Part shown: positions 30,906 to 40,847 of the stretch, piece by piece | Layout: each line of letters starts with the position of its first letter | Position numbering within the stretch: the first letter of the stretch is position 1 | Assembly: GCF_000149955.1 (NCBI RefSeq) | Contig: NC_030999.1 | Span: 603,957 to 667,956, forward strand | Length of the DNA stretch: 64,000 nucleotides | Direction: 5' to 3' | DNA from: Fusarium oxysporum f. sp. lycopersici 4287 | Taxonomy: Eukaryota > Ascomycota > Sordariomycetes > Hypocreales > Nectriaceae | Translations under genes and position numbers: made by a program | Notes under the pieces: model-generated | Database searches by the model: none | Seen by the model: only the letters and a program-made list of their open reading frames with translations | Told to the model about the DNA's origin: nothing

Positions 30906-33230
30906 TAGGGTTCCGTCGAGGTAATTTACCGAATGGTAATTTACCTATCTGACCAAAGTTTTTGACGTCTGAAACTTCTTGGTATTTTACATGTCAAAAA
31001 CCTCTCATTGGCCCGATGCCCATATCATCTCCACTATTTTCCAAATCGGTCTCTTCCCCAACGCCAGCCATCGACAACAATAGAGTCTTGGAATGCGTTT
31101 TCTATCTTTACTAACCGAGCAACATCAACTGTCTCCCAGTTTTTGACGACCATCGGTTCTGCCGGATTATCTTTGACCGTCTTGAGCCTCTTGAGCACCC
31201 GACTGTTCATATAGATGAAAGTGACCTTGTCAGTGCTAAGCGGACTAAGCCGATTCCGAAGCTTACAATGAAGATAGTTCGTAGCACTGAAGGAACGCTC
31301 TGAAGGAACAGAGTTTGCCAAGGATCCTAGAACTCTCCTTGCCAATGTAGCCAACTTGACTCCCATAGACCCAAAGTATCCCCACGCGCTTAGGATGTAA
31401 TAGTGAGAAGGCGTATGAGGAGTCTTCGGCTGTTCTCGATAGATCCGCGAGGTTGGGCCAAAGAGAGCACCTTCGCGAGCACGGAATCGACAAAACTCCC
31501 CAAAGAGCTGTTGGTACTCTTCGTTACTAGTGTTTTCTTCTAGGAAGCGATGTGCTCTCTCCATAGTGTCAAGCCCAAGGCCCTCCCCTATTGTTGTCCG
31601 TGGGTCCAAGGCAAATGCGAAGTGGTGGATGTCTGTCGTTTGACCTTTCATCCTTTGGACTCGCCATTGCCTCAGCTCCGAGTAGTTGATAAGAGGATCT
31701 TGGTTAGCCTCTTCAAGGGCATCCCATCTGCTCTGGATAGTCAACCAACGGGGAATAACCTCTCCAACGCATGAGCGATCTCGCTCCGAGCAACGTTGTG
31801 CGTTTTCGATAGGCCGAAGGATCTTAGCCAACATCTCTACCTCATGCCAAAACTCAAAGTTGTTGATGGACGAGAGTATTGCCCTTAGGACTTGTTGATC
31901 TTCCTCTTCCTCCTCTTCCCCTTTGATAGCCTTAGCTTTTAGGGAATTGAGGACCATAGCATCACGTGCATATGCTCGAAGAGCATCTTTGTTCGCCAGT
32001 GAAGACATAACAGCTCCGAGTTGTGTTCCCCAACGAGTGATGGCTGGTGTAATGAAAGCCTTCTGTTTACCGTAACACTCAAGCTGATAAGCACGAAGTC
32101 GTGCGAGTTGGAGCTTGGCCTTTTTAAAGAACGTGATGATTCTCGTAACTTTCTTAAGGACTGAAGCCCATCTCTCCGATTCCACAATGTCTTTCACTAG
32201 AAGTTGAAGACCATGGGAGTCACACAAAAGGAAGAAACAATGCCTGAACTCAGGCATATTCTTCATCTCAGCGTGAAGTTTCCGCATTGTCGAGCATGTA
32301 TCTGTGCAGATAGCGTTCATACGAGAGAAATCCTGGAAGTCCTCTCCTTCCTTCGTGAATACCTCTTCCAATAGTGGCTGGATTAGGCGAATGGTATTCA
32401 AGGCCGTATGTTCCTCGTTCCGTGTATTAACAGTCTTCCAATAGAATGTAACCGAGTTGGGAATTGAAATCGAAATGTTGACAATACGGTTGCTGCTTAT
32501 GTCGTCAGAAGCGTCAAAGATGACATTGAGATGATCGGCATCGTCGAGGATCTCCTTGACTTGGACTCGGTAATCTTGGTAAACTTCAGGAAGTATGGTG
32601 GCAATTCGATCACCACTAGGGGGCTTGTACGCTGGATTGAGCTGTTGGATGAACTCAACCATGCCAGAGTCTTCGAAGGTGGTGTATGGCTTGCCAGACT
32701 TAAAGATGGCCAGGGCTGCGGCTCGATCGAGTTGATCTTTAGAGTTTCGATCCATTATGGACAAAGCCGTAGTGATTCGAGGCTGGCGATCAACATGGCC
32801 TGCAGCTTGCTGGAAACCAAGACACTCTTTGGCAAGGTGATTCTGTTGACGTTGAACGTGCTTGGCCATGGTTTTAGAACAGTATTTGCACCGAACGCGA
32901 AGTTGACTGAATTTACCCCCTCCTGGAGGAATTGGGGCTGCTGCAAAGTGTTCATGAACACCATGGGTTTTAGGGCGACCGCCTTTGTTACTCATGGTGA
33001 CAGTCTCATGTCCATTGCTTTTCAACACCGAAGATGAGAATTGGTGATGATTTGTGCGTCCCATCGGTAATTTTACGATGTACTAAACCTATTCCGTGCA
33101 TATACTAGTCCTAATACGGGTAGGCACTAAGCCTAAAATTGTAGGGTTTTTGACGTAAATTACCGCCAAAAACCCCCTTTAGGAATTTGACCGTCAAATA
33201 CCGTTTTTGACGGTCAAAAACGGAACCCTA
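30906..33230 (-). mobile_element. hAT element H, complete and apparently intact
   Basis: 2325 bp with 11-bp perfect termini TAGGGTTCCGT and a perfect 8-bp duplication GCCTGGAA (30898-30905, 33231-33238). Subterminal regions contain GGTAATTTACC-type palindromes and TTTTGACGTC/GACGGTCAAAAAC words. Internal to the pogo transposase gene. With its open transposase this is the best candidate for an active element in the window. Confidence 0.95.
31034..32995 (-). CDS. hAT H transposase (full length)
   Basis: 653 residues from ATG 32995 (MSNKGGRPKTHGVHEHF). This start is chosen because the related element I begins at the same residue (MTNRGGRPKLHG); an upstream in-frame ATG at 33064 would add 23 residues. 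Domains: BED zinc finger (VRCKYCSKTMAKH...H, about 33-60); DUF659-like and RNase H-fold core (NVIFDASDDISSNRIV, ICTDTCSTMRKLHAEM, LLCDSHGLQLLVKDIV, ITRWGTQLGAV); an acidic run GEEEEEEDQQ; dimerisation region (LANSVPSERSFSATNYLH, RNRLSPL). No stop or frameshift. hAT A is a decayed relative. It works in the nucleus on TAGGGTTCCGT ends and could also act on element I. Confidence 0.92.
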   Translation of the reverse strand: MSNKGGRPKTHGVHEHFAAAPIPPGGGKFSQLRVRCKYCSKTMAKHVQRQQNHLAKECLGFQQAAGHVDRQPRITTALSIMDRNSKDQLDRAAALAIFKSGKPYTTFEDSGMVEFIQQLNPAYKPPSGDRIATILPEVYQDYRVQVKEILDDADHLNVIFDASDDISSNRIVNISISIPNSVTFYWKTVNTRNEEHTALNTIRLIQPLLEEVFTKEGEDFQDFSRMNAICTDTCSTMRKLHAEMKNMPEFRHCFFLLCDSHGLQLLVKDIVESERWASVLKKVTRIITFFKKAKLQLARLRAYQLECYGKQKAFITPAITRWGTQLGAVMSSLANKDALRAYARDAMVLNSLKAKAIKGEEEEEEDQQVLRAILSSINNFEFWHEVEMLAKILRPIENAQRCSERDRSCVGEVIPRWLTIQSRWDALEEANQDPLINYSELRQWRVQRMKGQTTDIHHFAFALDPRTTIGEGLGLDTMERAHRFLEENTSNEEYQQLFGEFCRFRAREGALFGPTSRIYREQPKTPHTPSHYYILSAWGYFGSMGVKLATLARRVLGSLANSVPSERSFSATNYLHCKLRNRLSPLSTDKVTFIYMNSRVLKRLKTVKDNPAEPMVVKNWETVDVARLVKIENAFQDSIVVDGWRWGRDRFGK

Positions 33231-34686
33231 GCCTGGAAACCGGGAATGGATTACAGTCATTCAGGCGATCAATGCCGAGGGCCAAGCGATCCCGCCGTCC
33301 ATCATAGGTGCGGGCCAATATCACCTCGCCAACTGGTACCGAGAAAGCAGCCTCCCGGGCGATTGGGCTATTGCGACGAGCCCTAATGGCTGGACAGATA
33401 ACGAGATAGGCCTCGAGTGGCTAAAGCACTTCGACCGGTGTACTACCAAGCAATCAAAGAATCGCTATCGTCTCCTGATCCTCGACGGACACGAAAGTCA
33501 CCACTCGGTCGACTTTGAGAGATATTGCAAGGCAAATAAAATCATCACGCTTTGTGTGCCGCCTCATTCGTCTCATCTGCTGCAGCCTCTTGATGTCGGG
33601 TGCTTTGGCCTGCTTAAGAAGGCTTACGGGCGAGAAATCGAGCATTTGATCAGATGCTCTGTAACCCACATTTCCAAAACCGAGTTCTTCCCGGCTTTTT
33701 ACACCGCCTACCAGGCCACAATGACCGAGAAAAAATTAAAGCAGCCTTTAGAGGAGCCGGACTTGCTTCTCTCGACCCAGAAAGTGTAATCTCGAAGCTC
33801 GATGTGCAGCTGCGGACTCCGACGCCTGCGGAGGAGGTAGTTAGCCCCTCGACCCCTTGGGTCTCAAAGACCCCAAAGACTATCCTTGAGGCCGACTCTC
33901 AGCTTGAATATCTTGAAAGGAGAATCAAAAGGCATAAAAGTAGCTCTCCAGAGTCGATTCTAGAAGCATTGAGGTCTTCTTCTAAGGGAACAAAGATAGT
34001 TATGCATAAGGTTGCCTTGTTAGAGGCCAGGGTCCAAGATCTTGAACAGGCAAATAAGATACTAAGCCGGCGGCCATACTTGGGCATTGTAGAGGGAGCT
34101 CTACCCACTCTACCCGGTAGGGTAGAGGAGGTATCTTCTCTACTCTACCTGGGTAGAGAAGAGAAGAAGTGGCTAGAGCTACCCACTCTACCCACTCCTG
34201 ATTGGTCAATTAGATCTTATAATTTGATAAGATTGTAAGATTGAGGATGCTGAAGTACTTGAGGAGTCATCTAGTTTTATTTATGCTTCTCAATATATAT
34301 TGTGGTGACCTCTCACATGAGTTCAGATGCTACCGAACATGCTGCCTGCTACTGCCTACCTGCAGCATACTTGGCACTACGTTGAAGAATTCACTCGTTT
34401 GCATTTGTCGCGAGGGGCGTGCAATTGATCAGACCGGCTGCCCGGAGGTCCGAACTTCCAGTCAGAGGTTGGTGTCAACTATGTCTCCCAAAAAGCAAGT
34501 TCTGTAACACACAGGCCCTGGAGGCCTTATTGAAAGACCAACCCTATTCAGTCCCAAGATAGATATCAAGAGCTTTCCAATGACTTTCTTTGCAACCTGC
34601 CACTAAATGCGACAGTATATATATGCAGCAAGAAACTTTTGCGAGGAATCAACATAGTTCTTATCACCTTCCCTACCAGTTACTAC

Positions 34687-35565
34687 TAGGGATGCATCGA
34701 GGTAAATTACCAGGAGGTAAATTACCAAAACCCCTAGGTAAATGACGGTCATAAACCCGAGGTTTATGACGCGTCATTTATCACGTGCTTCCAAGTACTA
34801 TTTAGTGGCTACGAAACGGCGTCGGTGGAATGATATACGCACATACAGTCTGGTGTGCATTGGTATTCGTCGGGGATGAGGTACCGATCGCAGCAAAATT
34901 GCCTGTGCCGGTACAAGAGGTCCATACCCCCGTGCAACGGCTCCGTGTTCGTTTCTTCGCCAAAACTCCCAGACTTGCTACTTCAAATAGTTTCAGTGTC
35001 TCAGGCTCTTCATAGAGGGAATAAGGTTTGCCAGAGGTAAAGACTGCGACGGCGCCTTGACGGTCCAATGCATCCTTAGATGCTTTGCTAACACTATCCA
35101 ACTTAGTGTTGATGAGCGGTTGTCGGCTGGGAATGACTTCGTGAAGCTGCCGATATGCGGTGCATTGCGTGTGAAGGTGTCGAAGTTGTTTGGAGGTGTG
35201 CTTCGCCATAGTCTTTGAGCAGAGCTTGCAGACTACACGGTTCAGCGTAAAGCCCTCTTCCGAAGCCGGCCGGAAATATTCGTCAATGCCATGAAGTTTA
35301 GGACGACCTCCCCGGTTGGTCATATTGACTTAGTAATGACCATAAATAGTTGTTGTCGGTGAAGAAATCTCAACAGCAACATCGGCGGGTGATGAAGCCT
35401 CCTCAGGGGTCGCAACAACTCATGGTCGTCCTCCACCCCAACCCCTTTTGGGATACTCACTAGGCCCAGTTAGGAAGGAAGTTCATGACGGTAAATTACC
35501 CGTCAGTTGGGGTTTATGACGTCAATTGGTAACTTGGGGTTTATGACGTCAAAAACGCATCCCTA
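34687..35565 (-). mobile_element. hAT element I: small deletion derivative of the H family
   Basis: 879 bp with TAGGGATGC termini and a perfect 8-bp duplication GTTACTAC (34679-34686, 35566-35573). Subterminal GGTAAATTACC and GGGTTTATGACGTC words parallel those of element H. It lies in the 5' region of hAT J and carries only the transposase N-terminus. It is probably mobilised in trans by an H-type transposase. Confidence 0.93.
34802..35323 (-). CDS. BED zinc-finger-only protein of element I
   Basis: 173 residues from ATG 35323. MTNRGGRPKLHGIDEYF and CKLCSKTMAKHTSKQLRHLH form a BED-type DNA-binding finger homologous to the N-terminus of the hAT H transposase, then AVFTSGKPYSLYEEPET. At about residue 115 homology stops and the tail (VASLGVLAKKRTRSRCTGVW...) is unrelated, the product of an internal deletion that removed the catalytic core and dimerisation domain. 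If expressed it could bind element ends without cutting and so act as a repressor; that is inference. It may simply be a relic frame. Confidence 0.55.
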   Translation of the reverse strand: MTNRGGRPKLHGIDEYFRPASEEGFTLNRVVCKLCSKTMAKHTSKQLRHLHTQCTAYRQLHEVIPSRQPLINTKLDSVSKASKDALDRQGAVAVFTSGKPYSLYEEPETLKLFEVASLGVLAKKRTRSRCTGVWTSCTGTGNFAAIGTSSPTNTNAHQTVCAYIIPPTPFRSH

Positions 35566-35631
35566 GTTACTACTGGCATCCACATCAATATATTGTTTTA
35601 TATTCAATCTTTATTATATGGATCTCTAACT

Positions 35632-38074
35632 ATGTCCTTCTCACAGGATTCATTATCCCTTACCGTGCCTACAACGCCCTCCACGCCGAACCTCACCTTG
35701 CCGGCGCCCAGTGTTGCTTCCAGTGCTCCTCCGAGTATTGCCTCGATTCCCACCGAGAAACTTTCAATATGGACTTTCTTTCGATATGCCAGAGGTTCGG
35801 AGCCCGAGTTCAGGCTAAAGGAGAGATCGGATCGAAGTGGGAAGTCCTCAAATAAACGCCTACATTACTGTATCGCCTGTTGGGATAAGAAGAAGAGTTG
35901 GAGTACAATATACACATCAGGAGCCCGGGATCATCTTCGTCTCAATCACCCATCTCTGTGGAAGAGATGGCTGGATATGGAAGACCGGCAAACCTCTTCC
36001 AAGCCTAAATTAATGCCTGGCCAGCAGGTCATAAATTCGTTTTTGCTTCAAAAGGATGAGGCTTCGAGAGAACTGGTCCTCCGAGAGGCTTATGATCGGC
36101 CGCGGCATCTCCAGGCGTTGCTAGCACTCTGTGCTAGAAGGAGGCTTCCTCTCAATGCTATTGAGTGGCCAGAACTCCATGATCTCCTCCTCTCTGCTAA
36201 TCCAGAGATCTCGGGTCTTGCACAGTTTAGCAGAAGAACATTCACTCGTGCTCTGGTTCTCAACTACGAGAGATATCGTCAAATACTCCAGAACAACATC
36301 CAGGAAGCTATTGGGGATATCCATATATCAACAGATATGTGGACATCTCCAGCTCGAAAGGCATACCTCTGCATCTGTGTTAGGTGGATCTCCCAGGATT
36401 ACCAGTTCAAACACGGGATGCTAGCACTCCCACAGGTGCTCTTTAGCCACTCTGGAGAAATCCAGGCGGCCATCATCCTCCGCACCCTTAAATCATTCGG
36501 GATAACAACTAAACTCGGCTATCACACTGGAGATAACGCCACTTCAAACGATACTCTACTCATAGAGCTCTCTCGGTCTCTAAAACTTGAATTTGGAGTT
36601 CGTATCCACTAGCTTTTAGATGGGTATTCACTTATATCGAACAGATTGATTATGATCCAACCACGCACCGCATCCGCTGCCTCGATCATATTCTTAACCT
36701 TGCCCTTCAAGCCTTTCTCCTTGCCACCTCAAAAGAAGCACTCAAAGCTGCTCTGGCGGCTATTGAAGAGACGGAAGACACCGACCCTTACGAGCTATTC
36801 TCCGCCTATCTTGATGTACCGGTCGTTGAGGATAATCCGGCCTCTATAAGAGCTCATGAACAAGCCCAGAGAAGAGGGGGTAAAGTTAAAGCGAAACATA
36901 AAGGTTTCGAAGGCTGGGGTGCTACTACTGCGCTCCAGAAGCTTCATAACCTTGCTGTATGGCTTCGAAACAGCTCTATCCATCATGACCGATGGATAGA
37001 GGCTGTCGGCATTACATTGGGGATTGATAACGACACTCGATGGTCCTCATGGTATCACCTCATCAAGCGTACGACACGCAAGGAGCGAGAGATTAAGGAC
37101 TTCATAGATAAACACCCTGAATGCGATAACTTTCGACTCAATGGTGTTGAGTGGGATACACTTAAGCGCACGGAGAGGTTTCTCTCTGTATTTGCTAGTG
37201 GTACGCTATGGGTTGAAGGCAGTGAGGCTTCATTATCCCAGAGCCTTACCCTGATGGATGCTATCCTCACCTTCTTTGAGGATCAGAAGGTTTATCCCAT
37301 TTCATCAAGATAATGCATAAAGCTGATGTTTTATAGGTGCTGTATAAATCAGGCCCAGAGAAGGACCTCCGCATGGTTTATTCTATTGAGATGGGCTGGT
37401 TTATCCTTGGTAAATACTACGCCCTCGTTGAGTCAACGCCAGTATACGCCGCCGCGATGCTTCTCGATCCCTCGAAGCGGAAGCCTTATCTTCTTCAGAA
37501 CTGACCTGAAGAGTGGCATCAGAAGACTATTGATGCTGCTTATTCGATCTGGCAGAAGGAATACGCGCATCTCCCTCATGAATTACTCTCTGCTGCTGCT
37601 GCTGATATCGATACGTTTCATCCATCCTCGAAGAAGAGGGTAGAGAATGAATTAGACCGGCTCAAACGTCGTCTAAGAGTTCAACCTACTTCGCAAGAGG
37701 ATGAAGATATGTTTATGGCGTTTATTGAAGATAAAACTATCGATCTTGATGCTCTAAAGATAACTCCTCTTCAGTGGTGGTTAGTTCCAGAGCAGCGCCG
37801 GCGCTATCCTCGTCTCCACCGTATGGCCATCAATATCCTCTCAATCGCACCCTCATCCGCTGAACCAGAACAACAATTCTCGGGCGCACGCCGTACGCAG
37901 AGCTGGGATAGGCTTAGGTTATCGCCAGAGAACCTCCAGAGGTTAGAGTGCATGGGGAACTGGTTTGCAAGGAAGCTGATCTCTTCGGAGGAGCTACTAA
38001 TGATGATGGTAGAGGCTGTGGACATGGAGGATGAGATGAATATTGATTTCGATGAGGAGGATTGGGGCGTATAA
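35632..38074 (+). pseudogene. hAT J transposase with one nonsense codon
   Basis: Exons 35632-36597, 36645-37289 and 37337-38074, separated by 47-nt introns (36598-36644 GTTCGT...ACAG; 37290-37336 GTTTAT...ATAG), sum to 783 codons including the stop. Order: S/T/P leader; BED finger (WTFFRYARGSE, CIACWDKKKS, ARDHLRLNH); core motifs (IHISTDMWTSPARKAY, LGYHTGDNATSND, IRCLDHILNLALQAF, DNDTRWSSWYHL); dimerisation domain (YPRLHRMAINILSIAPSSAEPEQQFSGARR). A TGA at 37502-37504 replaces the expected Trp of N-W-P-E-E-W, a G-to-A change of the kind repeat-induced point mutation makes. Otherwise open. Confidence 0.88.
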
Positions 38075-38240
38075 TATAAAGTGGCATATGTCGAAAAATC
38101 GAGCATACATACAGCATCTACCTTCCCTACCTACCTTATGGTCTGCCCACCAATCTACCCATGGCCGGTACTCTACCCACTACTCTACCCGCTCTACCCG
38201 GGTAGGGTAGAGAAGTGGGTAGAGCTCCCTCTACTCTACA

Positions 38241-39414
38241 ATGCCCAAGTATGCTGATGACTATTATGGCACACCTGACGCTGAAGAACGTCGACCAGAT
38301 CCGGACGAGTTCGAGGAAGAATTTCACGAGCCTGAACTTCTAGAGGAGGACTGGCTTGAACTTGCCCGCCAGCTTCCCGACTGCCCACCAAGCCAAGAGG
38401 TGTTAGATTGGCGGCTGGGAATGGGCTCCACTTCCCTTATTGCAATATTATTCTTGTATCCAAAAGAGGGTGAAACCCCTCTTTTACAGACTGATCAAAG
38501 AATCAAGTCGACGATCAATAACATCACCACATTCTGGTCCACACTTGGATACACTCACCCCATCGTATTCGTGCGTATCTAACAAGAGGCAATATATCTT
38601 CTGGGTCGACGGGATATTGATATCCGATACGACTAGACGCCCCATGTCGGCCGCTACGCTGACCCAGGAATCGTTCAAGGCGACTATTGGCGCCACTTCA
38701 TTGAGCAGCATCGTCTCTATATGGATGTTGAAGACCTGCCTTTAGACGTCCGTGATACGCTCAACCCGGAGCAGCGTGTAGTATACGATAGCTTTATTGG
38801 GCACTTCCAAAGCGGCAGCGAGGAGCAGATTCTACTCCATGTTGACGGTGGTGGTGGGACAGGCAAGTCCTACATGATCAAAGTCCTGTCTTCGCATCTT
38901 CAGAGGCTTGCAGGTAACCGGCCCAGTCCAGTCTGGAGAGTTGCACCTACCGGAGTTGCAAGCAACCAGATCATGGGGACAACATTACACTCTCTCCTCC
39001 GGCTACCCGTGGATAGGGCTTTTACAGAGCTATCCCCAGCAGATGCTAATGCTGTCCAGAATAAGCTACGCGACGTCAGGTATCTTGTGATTGATGAGAA
39101 AAGTATGTTGGGTCTGCGTCAGCTTTCGTGGATCGACAAACGCCTTCGCCAAGTCTTTCCTGGCAGAGCAACCGAATTCTTTGGCGGCATGAGCATCATC
39201 CTCGTTGGTGACTTCTTCCAGCTCCCGCCGGTTGCGAACAAGCCTCTCTACTTTGATGGGCCACTCAAGGACCTGCATGAGGTCTCTGGCCAGACAGCAT
39301 ATAGGGCATTCAACCACACCGTCTTCTTGAAGAAGGTCCAGCGGCAGCAGGGCGATGACCAGGCCGGCTTTCGTCTCGCGCTTTCAGAGCTACGTGGTCT
39401 CAAGTTATCCATTG
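38241..39414 (+). pseudogene. Helitron helicase fragment (Pif1-like)
   Basis: The first frame (38241-38435) reads an acidic segment typical of fungal Helitron proteins (EEEFHEPELLEEDWLELARQLP). After a disordered stretch with an in-frame TAG near 38633, a Pif1-family helicase domain follows at 38721: NPEQRVVYDSF, Walker A GGGGTGKS, GVASNQIMGTTLHSLLRLP, Walker B VIDEKSMLG, VGDFFQLPPVANKPL. It is cut at 39414 by the terminus of hAT K and does not resume on the other side. In Helitrons this domain unwinds DNA for rolling-circle transposition; the Rep endonuclease part and both element ends are missing. Confidence 0.85.
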
Positions 39415-39655
39415 CAGCGCTCTCAACAAGACAAGCCTAACCAAGACCAGACAAGCCAAGACAAGTCAAGCCAAGTCAAGTTGACGATCTTATCAAGCGA
39501 GACGGCTATTTTAGCTGACTTGACTTGTCTTGATACCGGCTTGGCAAGCACGAACCCTATAGCGGTCATAGCTACGGAGGTACGGCGGCTCGGATCGTAA
39601 AAATCCTGCTGGCACGTGTCAATATCAAGTCGCTCGCTCACAAATGAGTCAAGAA

Positions 39656-39691
39656 TCGCTCTCATCGTGAACTTGTTCACGATGAGAGCGA
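39656..39691. repeat. Perfect 17-bp inverted repeat with 2-nt spacer
   Basis: The arms TCGCTCTCATCGTGAAC and GTTCACGATGAGAGCGA are separated by TT. It lies inside hAT K between the 5' subterminal repeats and the transposase remnant, where the internal deletion junction should be. Confidence 0.9.
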
Positions 39692-39846
39692 GATCCGCCG
39701 CAGCCGGAAGCATCGCGTTTGCTACTTTTCGCGGGGGAACGGTCCGTTTCCGACCAGCTTCGAGACATCGACACCAACGAGATCCCTACCGAAGTTAGCT
39801 TGATGAGCAAGATCAAGATCCAACGCGAAGATTACGTACCGACCAA

Positions 39847-40095
39847 GTGGATACACAGGAAGAAGAGGGCGAGGTTGAGGATCCTTTCGAGTGGTGGCGG
39901 CAGAGAGAGAAGGACTTTCCACGGCTTGCGAGGATGGCGTACGATCTCCTATCTATACCTTCGATGGCGTGCGAGTGTGAGAGGGTCTTCAGCCTCGCCA
40001 AGCTCTTGGTTGGCACGCAGCGACACTCTCTCCAAGATCTGACGATGGAGATGCTCACTTGTGTAAAGTTTTGGCGGCGGAATCCCCTGATCTAA
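39847..40095 (+). pseudogene. hAT K transposase dimerisation domain remnant
   Basis: The frame reads DPFEWWRQREKDFPRLARMAYDLLSIPSMACECERVF and then VGTQRHSLQDLTMEML, the hAT C-terminal dimerisation block, ending with a natural stop at 40095. A partly coding stretch in another frame precedes it (39719-39850). The zinc finger and catalytic core are missing. Confidence 0.8.
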
Positions 40096-40309
40096 AGCCG
40101 AGCTCTTATTCTAGATGACTGTTTTGTCCGTAGATGCCAGTCTGCCGTTGAGCTCACGATGGCCGGCCTGCTTACTAACACGGCTTGAATAGGCTTGGCA
40201 AGATATCAAGTCAAGCCAAGTCAAGTCAAGTCAGACCGCTAACTTAACAAGTCAAGACAAGCTAGAGCTCTGGCTTGACTTGACTTGACTTGTTGAGAGC
40301 GCTGCTTTA

Positions 40310-40847
40310 AAAAGTATCCACATCCCAGCCACCAGGAGGTCGGACCATCTTAGCCACACTGTCTCAATAAGGGGATCATGGACTTCCTGCCACAGGGTAT
40401 GGAAAGCTACTTGATCTATCTGTGCAGGAGAATCCTAGGCTGGAGAGGAATAGTTCCCGCTGACGGGATGACCTCTTGAAAGTAAAGCGCCTTTGTGCCG
40501 ATGATATGCTGGATGAACTAGATAGAAGCGTTGCTGGAGGGAAGCTCTGCTGAGATCAACTGTATTGATGTCCATGGGACGTGCTTCACCGACAACTACT
40601 ATAGAGCTGGCTACGAGTAGAGAGGTGCCTCTTGGAGGTAATGAGTACAGCAAGCGCTCGAGCATGTATACGGCTCCGATCCAAGTGGCCTTGCAGATGA
40701 TCCGAGCGAGAATCAGCACGGCAGCGATTGTAGATAGTTTAGCTCAGCACGTCCTGTGCTCCATTAGGAGACTTTTTCGGGGCCAATGGCCCCAGACCAG
40801 GCCCCCCGGAGGAAAAAATATACATACATATACATACATACTTGGGA
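40310..40847 (+). mobile_element. Non-LTR retroelement 3' segment with CATA tail
   Basis: It shares long blocks with 53831-55113 (inverted): the ATCCAGCATATCATCGGCAC region, GTCAGCGGGA, and the 3' block AGCTCAGCACGTCCTGTGC, a GGGGCC...GGCCCC hairpin, CCGGAGGAAAAA and a (CATA)n tail ending about 40847. The LINE at 55-61 kb ends the same way. This is a short retroposed copy, either a truncated LINE 3' region or a SINE using that 3' end. No coding. Confidence 0.72.

Larger units (their letters stand above)
30404..34070 (+). pseudogene. pogo/Fot DDE transposase, disrupted
   Basis: Start MSDLNIEARILLALRALQND, with a psq-type helix-turn-helix (LSLRRAAGIYQVRYWTLHRR). At about residue 70 roughly 30 family-typical residues are missing (EEQIIVQF runs straight into SEMPPVGKRWV), an internal deletion in the CENP-B-type DNA-binding region. 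DDE domain: NFDETGFMMG before hAT H; then ITVIQAINAEGQ, LLILDGHESHHS and PPHSSHLLQPLDVG after it. A frameshift in the A6 run near 33732 moves the C-terminus (SKLDVQLRTPTP, coiled-coil ARVQDLEQANKILSRR) to another frame. It is broken by insertion, deletion, frameshift and truncation. Confidence 0.88.
30305..34074 (+). mobile_element. pogo/Fot-like element, interrupted by hAT H and truncated on the right
   Basis: Left terminus ACGTACATGATAAGCGGGTG at 30305, preceded by TA, with a doubled internal AAGCGRGTGCAAC motif. The same kind of end occurs at 1-85. The right terminus is missing; the transposase frame is lost at about 34074, where an inverted repeat of hAT J begins. Confidence 0.8.
34087..38253 (+). 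mobile_element. hAT element J with inverted-repeat ends, contains element I
   Basis: Left: CATACTTGGGCATTGTAGAG (34075) followed by GGAGCTCTACCCA and repeated CTCTACCC blocks to about 34200. Right: the inverse, with CTCTACCC blocks from 38158 and ATGCCCAAGTATG ending at 38253. These are long inverted repeats around the transposase gene. Exact ends and duplication are unclear, because the 13-bp CATACTTGGGCAT part also reads as coding sequence in the right-hand Helitron fragment. Confidence 0.65.
39415..40304 (+). mobile_element. hAT element K, internally deleted
   Basis: 890 bp with perfect 16-bp termini CAGCGCTCTCAACAAG. Subterminal regions are packed with CAAGTCAAG/CTTGACTTG words. No matching 8-bp duplication is seen (ATCCATTG left, CTTTAAAA right) and the Helitron does not continue on the right, so one side has been rearranged. 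Contains only the C-terminal part of a transposase. Confidence 0.85.
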
